This document shows positions 36,528 to 44,961 of a DNA stretch of 64,000 bases, one piece after another. Positions within the stretch are counted from its first letter, which is position 1. Every line of letters starts with the position of its first letter. This DNA comes from Pseudomonadota bacterium (GTDB lineage Bacteria; Pseudomonadota; Alphaproteobacteria; Rhizobiales; Beijerinckiaceae), in contig JAIUNR010000002.1 of NCBI GenBank assembly GCA_020161575.1, positions 1-64,000 of the forward strand, in the 5' to 3' direction. Under the pieces are notes generated by a model. The model was not told the origin of the DNA. It did not search any database and worked only from the letters and a program-made list of their open reading frames with translations. Both the position numbers and the translations under genes were made by a program.

Positions 36528-37547
36528 TTAATCAAGATTCGCCGAGAGACCAGAGTTCTGCTTCGGCATACGGAAGATGCGAACCCGGTTGGAAAGTGCA
36601 GGCGCCCGCTGCGCCTCGGCCGCGATGGGCTGGAGAGCCCGCGAAGGCTCCGCTGCCATCGGCTGGATAACATTCGGCAATGCCGCAAGCGATGCGGTCT
36701 GCGGGACGGGAAGAGCAGCTTCCATGTCCACAAGCGAGAGGCGCAGGCCAACGAGAGGTTCCGTGCCGCTATTGCCGGCGAATTCGAGATAATGCCCGCT
36801 CTTGCTGACGACGGCGCCGCCAAGGAAGATGGCATCCACGCTGAGCGCATGCCGATGGGCGGCAGCGCCGGAAAGGTTGAACGTCATCCCCACGATCGGG
36901 GCCGCCTTCTGGCGGCTCCCGGCGAATTGCCCGATGCCCACAGGCTGTTGCATCTGACGCCCGCGGAGATTGATCGCAACCGAAGTGAGGATTTCGATGC
37001 CGACGGGCCGGTTCGGCCAGACAATCTCGATACCCTCGATCGGCAGCGGCGCGGCGGGGCCGCATACCCACTCGCCGGCGGCAACGGAAACGTCACCACG
37101 GCGGGAAACATGCGCGAGAATAGAGGGGCCAACCGTCGGCGAGGAAAGCGCGGCCTGAGCGGGCTGCACGAGAGGCGCAACAGAGGCAGGCAGATGGTTC
37201 TCGCGAGCAGCGAAGGCGCGTGCATCCAGAGAGCAGGAAATCCGCTCGAGTGTCAGCTGCGCGTCCTGGCTCGCATTTGGCGATGCCGGCTCCACAAGGA
37301 GCTGGAGGTAGCTGTCACGAAGTGCATGCACGACCACCGCGTCGCCCGGGGCGCGCAGAACAGGGTTCATGCTCGGCGGGTCGCTCAGGACGCTGACGCC
37401 GGCATCGGCCATGATCGTGACGGAGGGTGCGCGCACGCCTGCGGAAGACGCGCTGTAGCGCAAGACAAAGACACCAGTCGTCACGCGCTGGATGCGCGTT
37501 CCGGCTGTTTGCCCCTGCATTGTCGACAGGCGATTCACGTGCGCCAT
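36528..37547 (-). CDS. Unrecognised beta-rich protein between RTX genes
   Basis: I do not recognise a family for this 339-residue protein. It is rich in Ala, Val, Pro and Ser and has alternating beta-strand patterns such as GVFVLRYSASSAG, VSVAAGEWVCGPAAPLPIEG and VGMTFNLSGAAAHRHALSV. It has two cysteines, no RTX repeats, no signal peptide and no membrane helix. The sequence VWPNRPVGIEILTSVAINLRG occurs in the middle. It sits 66 bases after the RTX-Hint gene and 20 bases before the RTX gene on the same strand, so it is probably co-transcribed. It might be a secreted companion, a chaperone or a processing partner of the RTX proteins, which is an inference from position. Confidence 0.6.
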   Translation of the reverse strand: MAHVNRLSTMQGQTAGTRIQRVTTGVFVLRYSASSAGVRAPSVTIMADAGVSVLSDPPSMNPVLRAPGDAVVVHALRDSYLQLLVEPASPNASQDAQLTLERISCSLDARAFAARENHLPASVAPLVQPAQAALSSPTVGPSILAHVSRRGDVSVAAGEWVCGPAAPLPIEGIEIVWPNRPVGIEILTSVAINLRGRQMQQPVGIGQFAGSRQKAAPIVGMTFNLSGAAAHRHALSVDAIFLGGAVVSKSGHYLEFAGNSGTEPLVGLRLSLVDMEAALPVPQTASLAALPNVIQPMAAEPSRALQPIAAEAQRAPALSNRVRIFRMPKQNSGLSANLD

Positions 37548-37585
37548 CCCTTAGAACTCCCGAAGGAGCAATTGGCTGAAGGAGA

Positions 37586-37607
37586 GCCGCCCCCAAAAGA
37601 GGGCGGC
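37586..37607 (-). terminator. Hairpin between RTX-Hint gene and next gene
   Basis: GCCGCCC and GGGCGGC form a 7-bp stem around an 8-base loop shortly after the RTX-Hint stop codon. There is no T tract, so it may act as an mRNA 3' stabiliser or partial terminator rather than a full stop. Confidence 0.4.
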
Positions 37608-37613
37608 GAGCAA

Positions 37614-38738
37614 TCAGGCGACCTTGGCCAGCACGCGGCGAGAAATCATCTCGACAACGCGGTCAAGCTCGGGACCATCCTGCACGAGCGGGAAACGACG
37701 CGCGCCGGCAACGGCCTGCTCATCCTCGCCATACATATCCAGATACTCCTGGAAGTTGACGAACATGCGACGAGAGCCCTCGTTGACATAGCTTTCGGTC
37801 GCGGCGCCATTGGTGAAAACCACCTGCGGCGTTTCAAACTCGAGGTGGAAGTACTCGACCATATCGAGACCTTCGGCGCGACGAATCGTCTCGCCATTGA
37901 CGAGACGCTCGGCCGGAACCAGGACGCCGTCCACCAGGACCGCATGCTCCGGCGAGACATAGAGATCGCGCGCGGGAACACCGGCGCCGAGCGACCCTGC
38001 CGCCAGCACGACCGGCGTGACCCGGGCATTACCCTTGATGAAAGCCTTGCCGAAGGCGCGCTTGCCGATCCATTTCACCGCCTCGGCGCGACCATCAACC
38101 GTGGTCACCAGATCGCCGATCTGGATCGCCTCGACAGGCACCTCGCCATTCGGCGTCGCGACCATCGTGCCGCGCAGCAGGCAGGCGACCTGAAGCCGCG
38201 AGAGAACATCCGCCGCATTCGTGTTCAGCAGCGTGACGGAGAAACTCCCGTTATTCGGCGAAGTGATGACCACCGTGCCGGTATTGGGGTCCTCGAAAAT
38301 ATCGAGATCGTTGACGCTCGTGATGCCGCTGATCAGGTCGATCACCAGCGTATCGCTGGAGGCGTTGAAGTCCATGACGACATCATTGCCATTGTTGAGA
38401 AAGCGGAAGGTATCGGCGCCGGCACCGCCGGTGAGCACATCATCGCCCGCGCCGCCGTTGAGGATGTCAGCGCCCGAACCGCCGTTGAGCACGTCGTCGC
38501 CTGTGCCGCCATTGAGGACATCGGCACCGCTCCCGCCGAAAAGGAAATCCGCGCCGGAGCCGCCATTGAGCACGTCGCTGCCGCCGCCGCCAAGCAGCAC
38601 GTCGCTGCCCGAGCCGCCATTAAGCACGTCATTGCCGGAAAGGCCGATCAGGACGTCATTGCCGCCGCCGCCGTTGAGCGTGTTATTGCCCCCCGTGCCG
38701 ATCAGAACGTCGTTGCCGTTGGTCCCTTTAATCGCCAT
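37614..38738 (-). CDS. RTX protein with C-terminal Hint domain
   Basis: The 374-residue protein has about a dozen RTX nonapeptides at its start (residues 5-110: GTNGNDVLIGTGG, GGSGADVLNGG and related). A linker follows, then a Hint (hedgehog/intein) domain from the Cys in CLLRGTMVATPNGEVPVEAI to about residue 320. The Hint domain has the block-B type SPEHAVLVDGVLVPA with its histidine. Hint domains cleave the peptide bond before the catalytic cysteine, so the protein may process itself after export, freeing the RTX part. The ATG at 38738 is preferred over one 5 codons upstream because GAGGAGAGGG lies at good spacing. It follows an AT-rich upstream region. Confidence 0.88.
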   Translation of the reverse strand: MAIKGTNGNDVLIGTGGNNTLNGGGGNDVLIGLSGNDVLNGGSGSDVLLGGGGSDVLNGGSGADFLFGGSGADVLNGGTGDDVLNGGSGADILNGGAGDDVLTGGAGADTFRFLNNGNDVVMDFNASSDTLVIDLISGITSVNDLDIFEDPNTGTVVITSPNNGSFSVTLLNTNAADVLSRLQVACLLRGTMVATPNGEVPVEAIQIGDLVTTVDGRAEAVKWIGKRAFGKAFIKGNARVTPVVLAAGSLGAGVPARDLYVSPEHAVLVDGVLVPAERLVNGETIRRAEGLDMVEYFHLEFETPQVVFTNGAATESYVNEGSRRMFVNFQEYLDMYGEDEQAVAGARRFPLVQDGPELDRVVEMISRRVLAKVA

Positions 38739-39400
38739 GAACCCTCTCCTCAATGAAACGACATAGATGCTACCGGAGGCGATCTAACCGAAATCCCGGC
38801 GGGCGTAAAGAGAAAATCAACCACGCCTCTGGGTTGTGTTTTCCTGTTTAGAAGAATCTAATTTGCCGCCTTCGCAAGAAAAACGTCTATGGAAACCCGT
38901 CATACGATTTATATATTTGTCAAAATATCGTAATTGTTCAAATTAAACCTATTGCACGTCGCACATAGATACCTTTATTACACAAGTATATAGCGGACTC
39001 ATGCAAAAATTCGAATATTACAAAACTGTGGAATATATTTGACTGATATATTACACGCCTGTTCGCTACCGCAAAAAGTCCCTTCGTTTTCCATAGCGCC
39101 AATCTCCGATTGCGGGCGCATCATGGCAAACAAGGTGGGTTACGTTCTCTCCTTATGGCCGCGAGAATAGCCATGGACCAGCTCTTCGCCGTGATCCGCG
39201 CGATCGGGAAAGGAGGCTGGAATGCACGTGATCTGTTTAACGGATTGCGCCAATTCTATTCAAAGTGATATTGCATTGCACACGAGGCAAAGCTCGGCTC
39301 AGCGCAGATCCACCACTCGACCAACGCGCGGTCTTGTCGCTTCGGCCAGACCGCCGGGATAGAGACACTATTCCACTTCCACTTCATCACGGATTCTTCC
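38739..39400. other. AT-rich intergenic region, likely regulatory
   Basis: This 662-bp stretch between the leftward RTX-Hint gene and the rightward Hsp70-like gene has no convincing gene. From about 38860 to 39060 it is strikingly AT-rich compared with the rest of the window, with several TATATT and AATATT steps. Such DNA often serves as a binding platform for silencing regulators (MucR/Ros or nucleoid proteins) and promoters in alphaproteobacteria. That role is inferred from composition. Confidence 0.45.
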
Positions 39401-40714
39401 ATGCGAAGCGCTTCTTCCGCCGCGTCGATCGGCATCGATTTCGGCACAAGCAATACCGTGGTCGCCCTCGCCACACGCGGCGGAGAGGTGGAGACCCTGC
39501 GCTTCGAGCACGATGGATCTCTTCTCAGTGTTTACGCTTCCGCCTTGTGTTTCTGGCAGGATCACTCGGCAGGCGGGTTGCTGCCGCAGGCCGAGGGCGG
39601 GCCTTGGGCGATCGAGCGCTTTCTCGATGCCGCCACTCCGTTGCGCTTCATCCAATCCTTCAAGACTTTCGCCGCGAGCCAGAGTTTCCAATCGACGATG
39701 ATTTTCCGCCAGCGCTATGGCTTCGAGGATATCCTCGCCGCCTTTATGCGCACGCTGATGCGTCATCTCGGCCGTGATATCGATCTGCCCGGCGCGACGG
39801 TGACGATCGGCCGTCCCGTGCGCTTCTCTGGCCGCAACCCGGATGAGGCGCTGGCCATGCAGCGTTATCGTGAGGCTTTCGGTCGCCTGGGGATCGAGGA
39901 TGCGCGCTATGTCTACGAACCCGTCGGCGCGGCTTTCTCCTTCGCGCGGAGCCTCGACCATGACGCAACCGTCCTCGTGGCCGATTTCGGCGGCGGCACC
40001 AGCGACTTCTCGGTCATGCGGTTCTCGCGCGACGAGAACGGGCGCCTGCAGACCCGCCCTCTGGGTCACGCCGGCATCGGCATCGCGGGCGATACCTTCG
40101 ATTCGCGCATGGTTGATCGCCTCGTCGCACCCCGCTTCGGCAAAGGCGGAAGCTACAGATCATTCGGCAAGGTGCTGCCCTTGCCCGCGCATTACTACGC
40201 CACTCTTTCGCGCTGGAACGAGCTTGCCCTCATGAAAACAGGCAATGCCGCGCGTGAATTGCGCGAGCTGGCGCGCACGGCGCTCGCGCCCGAGCCGCTG
40301 CATGACTTCATCACCCTGATCGAGAACGATCTCGGATTTCCGCTCTATCGTGCGATCTCAAAGGCAAAAGTCGCGCTCTCGGCGCAGGAGGCGGTCGAGT
40401 TCCGCTTTGCCGACGGCGCGCTGACGATCGAAGCCGCCGTGACCCGCAGCGAGTTCGAGAGCTGGATCAGCGAGGATCTGGCGAAAATCGCCGATACCGT
40501 GGATCAGGCGCTCGCCAAGGCCGGAATCGAGGCCGGGGAAATCGAGAAGGTTTTCCTCACCGGCGGCACATCCTTCGTGCCGGCCGTCCAGCGCCTGTTC
40601 GCCGAGCGTTTCGGCCAGGAAAAACTGACCTCGGCGGATCAGTTCGAATCCATCGCGCAGGGGCTCGCGCTGATCGGGCAATCGGACAATCCCGACCAAT
40701 GGGTGGCGGCCTGA
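39401..40714 (+). CDS. YegD-like Hsp70 family protein
   Basis: The 437-residue protein is a short actin-like ATPase of the Hsp70/YegD family, lacking the C-terminal substrate-binding domain of DnaK. The phosphate-1 motif is IGIDFGTSNTVVAL (about 9-22), the phosphate-2 motif is VLVADFGGGTSDFSV and the adenosine motif is KVFLTGGTSFVPAVQRLF. It probably acts in the cytoplasm as a nucleotide-driven chaperone-like protein, but no client is known. It stands alone, with a hairpin terminator between it and the convergent aminotransferase gene. Confidence 0.92.
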   Translation: MRSASSAASIGIDFGTSNTVVALATRGGEVETLRFEHDGSLLSVYASALCFWQDHSAGGLLPQAEGGPWAIERFLDAATPLRFIQSFKTFAASQSFQSTMIFRQRYGFEDILAAFMRTLMRHLGRDIDLPGATVTIGRPVRFSGRNPDEALAMQRYREAFGRLGIEDARYVYEPVGAAFSFARSLDHDATVLVADFGGGTSDFSVMRFSRDENGRLQTRPLGHAGIGIAGDTFDSRMVDRLVAPRFGKGGSYRSFGKVLPLPAHYYATLSRWNELALMKTGNAARELRELARTALAPEPLHDFITLIENDLGFPLYRAISKAKVALSAQEAVEFRFADGALTIEAAVTRSEFESWISEDLAKIADTVDQALAKAGIEAGEIEKVFLTGGTSFVPAVQRLFAERFGQEKLTSADQFESIAQGLALIGQSDNPDQWVAA

Positions 40715-40732
40715 GGGCAAGAAGCGCGGCCA

Positions 40733-40759
40733 AGAAGCGCGGCAAGCAGCCGCGCTTCT
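40733..40759. terminator. Bidirectional hairpin between convergent genes
   Basis: An 11-bp stem (AGAAGCGCGGC/GCCGCGCTTCT) with loop AAGCA separates the Hsp70-like gene and the aminotransferase. Its left arm is directly repeated at about 40720-40730. T tracts are weak, but position and stem strength support termination in both directions. Confidence 0.6.
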
Positions 40760-40766
40760 CCGGCTG

Positions 40767-41930
40767 TCACCCGCGGACCGTCTTGAGCGCCGCCACGAAG
40801 CGCGCCGCGTCCTCGACCTGAAGACCCGCGATGTTGATGCGGCCGGAACCGGCCATGTAGATCCCATGCTCGGCACGCAGCTTCTGGATCGCGGCGGGCG
40901 GCAGGTCGAAATTGGTGAACATGCCGTTCTGCTCGGGCACGAAGCCGAAGCCCTGATCCGCGCGCGCGACCGCCTCGCGCACCGCGCGCAGCCGCGTACG
41001 CATCTCGACCACTTCCTCGTTCCATTGCCGGCGCAATTCCGGCGTCGAGAGGATAGTGCGCACGATCGCCGCCCCGTGATCAGGCGGCATGGACCAGCAG
41101 ACGCGCGCAAAATTCATCAGGTTCGAGAACACGGTCTTCGCCGCATCCGCGTTCCGGCCCAGCACGAAGAGCGCGCCGACGCGGTCGCGGTAAAGCCCGA
41201 AATTCTTGTTGCAGGAATAGGCGACCAGCGCCTCTTCAGCCACCGCGATCAGATCGCGCAAGCCCTTCGCATCCTCGTCGAGCCCATGGCCGAGGCCCTG
41301 ATACGCGCAATCAATAAGCGGGAAGAGCTTGCGCTCAAGAATGACCTTCGTCACCGCCTTCCACTGCTCGGCGGAGAGATCGGCGCCGGTCGGATTGTGG
41401 CAGCAGGCGTGGAGCAGCACGACATCGCCGGCCTCCGCCTTGTCGAGAGCCGCGAGCATTTCCTCGAAGCGGATCTTCTGCCCCGCAAGATCGAAATAGG
41501 GATAGGTGACGACCTGAAGCCCCGCCGCGGCCATGATCGGCGCATGGTTGGGCCAGCTCGGCAGGCCCAGAAGGACACGCGCGCCCGGCTTGGAGGCCGA
41601 GATGATCTCGGCCGCGAGGCGCAGCGCGCCCGTGCCGCCCGGCGTCTGAATGCCCGTGATGCGCGGATTGTCGCGCGTGCCGAACACGATCTCGGCGCAG
41701 AGCGCGGTGAATTCCGCATCGCCTTCCGAACCGAGATAGGATTTCGAGTCTTGCGTTTCGAGAAGGATCTTCTCCGCCGCCTTGACGCTTTTGAGGATCG
41801 GCGTCGCGCCCGTCGTATCGCGGTAGACGCCCACGCCGAGGTCGATCTTGTCCTTGCGCGGATCGTTACGGAATTGCGCGATCAGCGCGAGAAGGGCATC
41901 GGCGGGCTGTTCCTTCAATGTCTCGAACAC
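40767..41930 (-). CDS. Aromatic/aspartate aminotransferase (class I)
   Basis: The 387-residue protein is a PLP-dependent fold-type I aminotransferase of the AspC/TyrB group. It has GVGVYRDTTGATPILKSVKAAE near the N-terminus, TPGGTGALRLAAEI, the HACCHNPTGADLS motif, FPLIDCAYQGLG and the PLP-lysine motif SCNKNFGLYRDRVGALF. The C-terminal arginine region is SGRINIAGL. It would interconvert aspartate or aromatic amino acids with their keto acids. Sequence alone does not separate AspC from TyrB. It lies beside the pyrimidine-degradation genes but need not belong to them; a role in beta-alanine transamination is not supported by family. Confidence 0.92.
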   Translation of the reverse strand: MFETLKEQPADALLALIAQFRNDPRKDKIDLGVGVYRDTTGATPILKSVKAAEKILLETQDSKSYLGSEGDAEFTALCAEIVFGTRDNPRITGIQTPGGTGALRLAAEIISASKPGARVLLGLPSWPNHAPIMAAAGLQVVTYPYFDLAGQKIRFEEMLAALDKAEAGDVVLLHACCHNPTGADLSAEQWKAVTKVILERKLFPLIDCAYQGLGHGLDEDAKGLRDLIAVAEEALVAYSCNKNFGLYRDRVGALFVLGRNADAAKTVFSNLMNFARVCWSMPPDHGAAIVRTILSTPELRRQWNEEVVEMRTRLRAVREAVARADQGFGFVPEQNGMFTNFDLPPAAIQKLRAEHGIYMAGSGRINIAGLQVEDAARFVAALKTVRG

Positions 41931-42000
41931 GGGGATTCTCCGGCTGTTGAATTGCCGGAAGGCTTAGCCCGCCCGCGCGGCTATGGCGAGACAGAAATTG

Positions 42001-43242
42001 TCACCCCAATGTCCTGTCATGCGCGATCACCGCGTTGAGCAGCACCTGCGCGCCCGCCGCGCATTCATCGAAGGAGGTGGATTCCGCCTCGTTATGCGAA
42101 AGCCCGCCCGCGCAGGGCACGAAGATCATCGTCGTCGGCGCGACACGGGCGATATAAGCAGCGTCGTGCCCCGCGCCGGAAACCATCTCGCGCATGGAAT
42201 AGCCCGCCTGCCGGGCGCCCTCGCGCACACATTCGATGAGTTCCGGCGCGAAACGGACCGCCGGATTGCTCCAGATGCGCTTCTCCTCGAAAGTGAGTTT
42301 CAGCGGATTCATGACTTCCGGCAGCGCGGCGCGCATCGCTGCCTCCATCTTGTCGAGGATCGCATCGTCGGGATGGCGCAGGTCGATTGTGAAGAACACC
42401 TCGCCCGGCACGACATTGCGCGAATTCGGCTTCACCTCGACCAGCCCCACCGTCGCGACCGCATCCGGCGCGAAATGATGGCCGATGGCGTCGATCTTCT
42501 CGATCATCCGCGCCGCGCCGACCAGCGCGTTCTTGCGCAGCCGCATCGGCGTCGCGCCGGTATGCGCATCCTGCCCGGTGACCGTCACCTCGTACCAGCG
42601 CACGCCCTGCACGCCGGTGACGACCCCGATCATCTTTGCTTCATCCTCGAGGATCGGCCCCTGCTCGATATGAAGTTCGAAAAACGCGCCGAGCTTGCGC
42701 TGGCCCACCGGCTCCGCGCCGCGATAGCCGATCCGTTCCAGCTCCGCCTCGAAAGCCTTGCCGTCGCGATCCTCCCGCGAATAGGCGAAATCGCGGCTGA
42801 ACGCGCCGACAAACACACCGGAAGCCAGCATGGCCGGCGCGAAACGCGAGCCTTCCTCATTGGTCCAGTTGATGATCTCGATCGGCGCATTGGTCTCGTA
42901 GCCAAGATCATGGAGCGTACGCATCGCTTCGAGCGCGCCGAGCACGCCGAGCACCCCGTCGAACTTGCCGCCGGTCGGCTGCGTATCGAGATGCGAGCCC
43001 ATCGCGATGGGCGGCAAATCGTTGTTCCGCCCCGGCCGGCGCGCGAACATATTGCCGCAATCGTCGATGCTGACGGTGCAGCCGATCGCCTCGCAGGCCT
43101 TGCGGAACCAGTCGCGCACCTGTCTGTCCTCGTCGGACAGCGTGAGACGGCGGATGCCGCCCTTCTCCGTGCCGCCGAACCTGGCGGTGTCCATGAGAGA
43201 ATCCCACAGGCGCTGCGGGTTGATCTGGAGATTGGGCTGCAT
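42001..43242 (-). CDS. N-carbamoyl-beta-alanine amidohydrolase-like enzyme
   Basis: The protein of about 413 residues belongs to the M20/amidase-hydantoinase-carbamoylase family. Next to dihydropyrimidinase and PreAT genes it most likely hydrolyses N-carbamoyl-beta-alanine to beta-alanine, CO2 and ammonia, the last step of reductive uracil breakdown. Family members can also act on allantoate or L-carbamoyl amino acids. Metal-site motifs are MGSHLDTQPTGGKFDGVLGVL, INWTNEEGSRFAPAM and FELHIEQGPILE. DAHTGATPMRLRKNAL lies in the dimer domain and SGAGHDAAYIA near the C-terminus. The start at 43242 follows GGAGG and removes an unrelated 26-codon extension. Confidence 0.9.
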   Translation of the reverse strand: MQPNLQINPQRLWDSLMDTARFGGTEKGGIRRLTLSDEDRQVRDWFRKACEAIGCTVSIDDCGNMFARRPGRNNDLPPIAMGSHLDTQPTGGKFDGVLGVLGALEAMRTLHDLGYETNAPIEIINWTNEEGSRFAPAMLASGVFVGAFSRDFAYSREDRDGKAFEAELERIGYRGAEPVGQRKLGAFFELHIEQGPILEDEAKMIGVVTGVQGVRWYEVTVTGQDAHTGATPMRLRKNALVGAARMIEKIDAIGHHFAPDAVATVGLVEVKPNSRNVVPGEVFFTIDLRHPDDAILDKMEAAMRAALPEVMNPLKLTFEEKRIWSNPAVRFAPELIECVREGARQAGYSMREMVSGAGHDAAYIARVAPTTMIFVPCAGGLSHNEAESTSFDECAAGAQVLLNAVIAHDRTLG

Positions 43243-43272
43243 GGGGCCTCCGGGATGGTCATTCCGGATCGC

Positions 43273-43358
43273 CGTCATGCTCGGGCCTGGCCCCAGCATC
43301 CACGACTTCCGGGTTTGCAATCAAGGCGTGGATGGTCGGGCTAAACCCGGCCATGACG
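43273..43358. repeat. REP-like palindromic element
   Basis: An 86-bp imperfect inverted repeat lies between two catabolic genes. The outer arms are CGTCATG and CATGACG, and inner arms CATCCACG and CGTGGATG pair perfectly, with GGGC/GCCC-rich steps between. The wording resembles interspersed palindromic repeats of Rhizobiales genomes. It can fold into a cruciform-like RNA hairpin. Confidence 0.6.
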
Positions 43359-43375
43359 CGGTAGCAGTGGCTGTT

Positions 43376-44839
43376 TCACGGCACGAAATCCATCTTGCGC
43401 TTCACCGCCTTGGGCTTCGAGAGCGCCTTCCAGGTGGAGTTGGCGACATGCGCCGCCGCGAAGGCAGGGCGCTCGATATATTGGCCATCCCCGGCTTTGG
43501 CGCGCAGATCGCCCTTCGTCCAGGCGATGCGGCCGCGATTGAAAACCGTCACCGGCAGGCCCGTCAGCTCCATGCCTTCAAAGACGTTGTAATCGATGCG
43601 GCTGACCTGCGTTTTCGCCGAAATGGTCTTGGTCGCCTTCGGATCCCAGATGACGATGTCCGCGTCCGAACCCACCGCGATCGCGCCCTTGCGGGGGTAG
43701 ATATTGAGGATGCGCGCGATATTGGCCGAAGTCGCCGCGACGAACTCCTCCTTGGTGATCCGCCCGGTATTCACGCCATGCGTCCAGAGCACCGGCATCC
43801 GGTCCTCGAGCCCGCCGGTGCCGTTGGGGATGGAGCGGAAATCCTTCGCGCCCATGCGCTTCTGTTCCGAGGTGAAGGAGCAATGATCGGTCGCCACCAC
43901 CTGAAGCGAACCTGCCTGCAACCCCGCCCAGAGCCCGTCCTGATGGCTCTTGTTGCGGAAAGGCGGCGACATCACCCGTCGCGCGGCATAATCCCAGTCC
44001 TTGTTCATGTATTCGCTCTCATCGAGCACGAGATGCTGGATGAGCGGCTCGCCATAGACCCGCTTGCCGGCGGCGCGGGCGCGGGCGATCGCCTCATGCG
44101 CGTCCTTGCAGGAGGTATGCACGACATAGAGCGGCGCACCCGCCATATCCGCGATCATGATCGCGCGATTGGTCGCCTCACCCTCGACATGCGGCGGGCG
44201 GGAGAAGGCGTGGCCTTCCGGCCCGGTCGTGCCTTCGGCGATGAGGCGCTCCTGGAGGCGATAGACGATATCGCCGTTCTCGGCATGAACCATCGGCAGC
44301 GCGCCAAGCTCGGCGCAGCGCGTGAACGAGTGGAACAACTCGTCGTCATTCACCATCAGCGCGCCCTTATAGGCCATGAAATGCTTGAACGAGTTGATGC
44401 CGTAGGTTTTCACCACGGTCTCCATCTCGTTGAAGACCTGCTCGCTCCACGAGGTCACGGCCATGTGGAAGGAATAATCCCCGGCGGATTTCTCGGCGCG
44501 ATGGCGCCAATCCTGATAGGCCGCGAGCATGGATTGCCCCGGCGCGGGAATGCAGAAATCGACCACCATCGTCGTGCCGCCGGACAAGGCGGCCTTGGTG
44601 CCCCATTCGAAATCATCCGCCGAAACCGTGCCCATGAACATCAGTTCGAGATGGGTATGCGGATCGATGCCCCCCGGCAGGAGATCGCACCCCGCGGCAT
44701 CGATCACCTCGGTCCCCGCCGGCGCGTCGAGTCTGTCGCCGATCGCGGCGACGCGGCCATCGGCGATCAGCACGTCGCCCTTGCGGGAATGGTCGTGGTT
44801 GATCACCGTTCCACCACGGATGAGGATCGTTTTTGCCAT
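43376..44839 (-). CDS. hydA: Dihydropyrimidinase (D-hydantoinase)
   Basis: The protein of about 487 residues is a cyclic amidohydrolase that opens dihydrouracil or dihydrothymine to the carbamoyl beta-amino acid in the cytoplasm. It has the metal-binding DPHTHLELMF, the FKHFMAYKGALMVNDDELF segment carrying the carboxylated lysine, HAENGDIVYRLQE, VVHTSCKDAHEAI and ATDHCSFTSEQKRMG, as in the bacterial dihydropyrimidinase group. The start at 44839 is preferred to 44848 because the AAGGA site is then 8 bases away. It lies just downstream of the pyrimidine ABC importer operon and upstream of the carbamoylase, on the same strand. Confidence 0.95.
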   Translation of the reverse strand: MAKTILIRGGTVINHDHSRKGDVLIADGRVAAIGDRLDAPAGTEVIDAAGCDLLPGGIDPHTHLELMFMGTVSADDFEWGTKAALSGGTTMVVDFCIPAPGQSMLAAYQDWRHRAEKSAGDYSFHMAVTSWSEQVFNEMETVVKTYGINSFKHFMAYKGALMVNDDELFHSFTRCAELGALPMVHAENGDIVYRLQERLIAEGTTGPEGHAFSRPPHVEGEATNRAIMIADMAGAPLYVVHTSCKDAHEAIARARAAGKRVYGEPLIQHLVLDESEYMNKDWDYAARRVMSPPFRNKSHQDGLWAGLQAGSLQVVATDHCSFTSEQKRMGAKDFRSIPNGTGGLEDRMPVLWTHGVNTGRITKEEFVAATSANIARILNIYPRKGAIAVGSDADIVIWDPKATKTISAKTQVSRIDYNVFEGMELTGLPVTVFNRGRIAWTKGDLRAKAGDGQYIERPAFAAAHVANSTWKALSKPKAVKRKMDFVP

Positions 44840-44917
44840 CGCGGACATCCTTCAGCGTCATAGAATCAAGGCCAGTGGGCCGATATGCCCGGCACAGGGC
44901 AGGGTCTTGCGGAAGTC

Positions 44918-44950
44918 GGCGTCGCGGCAGGGAGGTGTCACCGCGACGCC
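44918..44950 (-). terminator. Strong hairpin after the ABC substrate-binding gene
   Basis: A perfect 10-bp stem GGCGTCGCGG/CCGCGACGCC with a 13-base loop starts 12 bases after the substrate-binding-protein stop. There is no T tract, so it may protect the upstream mRNA end or reduce read-through into the dihydropyrimidinase gene. Confidence 0.5.
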
Positions 44951-44961
44951 GGGACGCTGGC

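Noticed and set aside
35212-36531. A long frame opposite the RTX gene at 35485
   Set aside because: Translation is an artefact of the repeated GGxGxD codons on the other strand.
36792-38756. A 654-codon frame opposite the RTX-Hint and unknown genes
   Set aside because: It spans two convincing genes on the other strand and shows repeat-derived alanine and valine runs only.
40767-41930. The aminotransferase as the beta-alanine transaminase of the pyrimidine pathway
   Set aside because: It has the AspC/TyrB class I motifs, while beta-alanine aminotransferases usually belong to the class III omega family; none of those is seen in the window.
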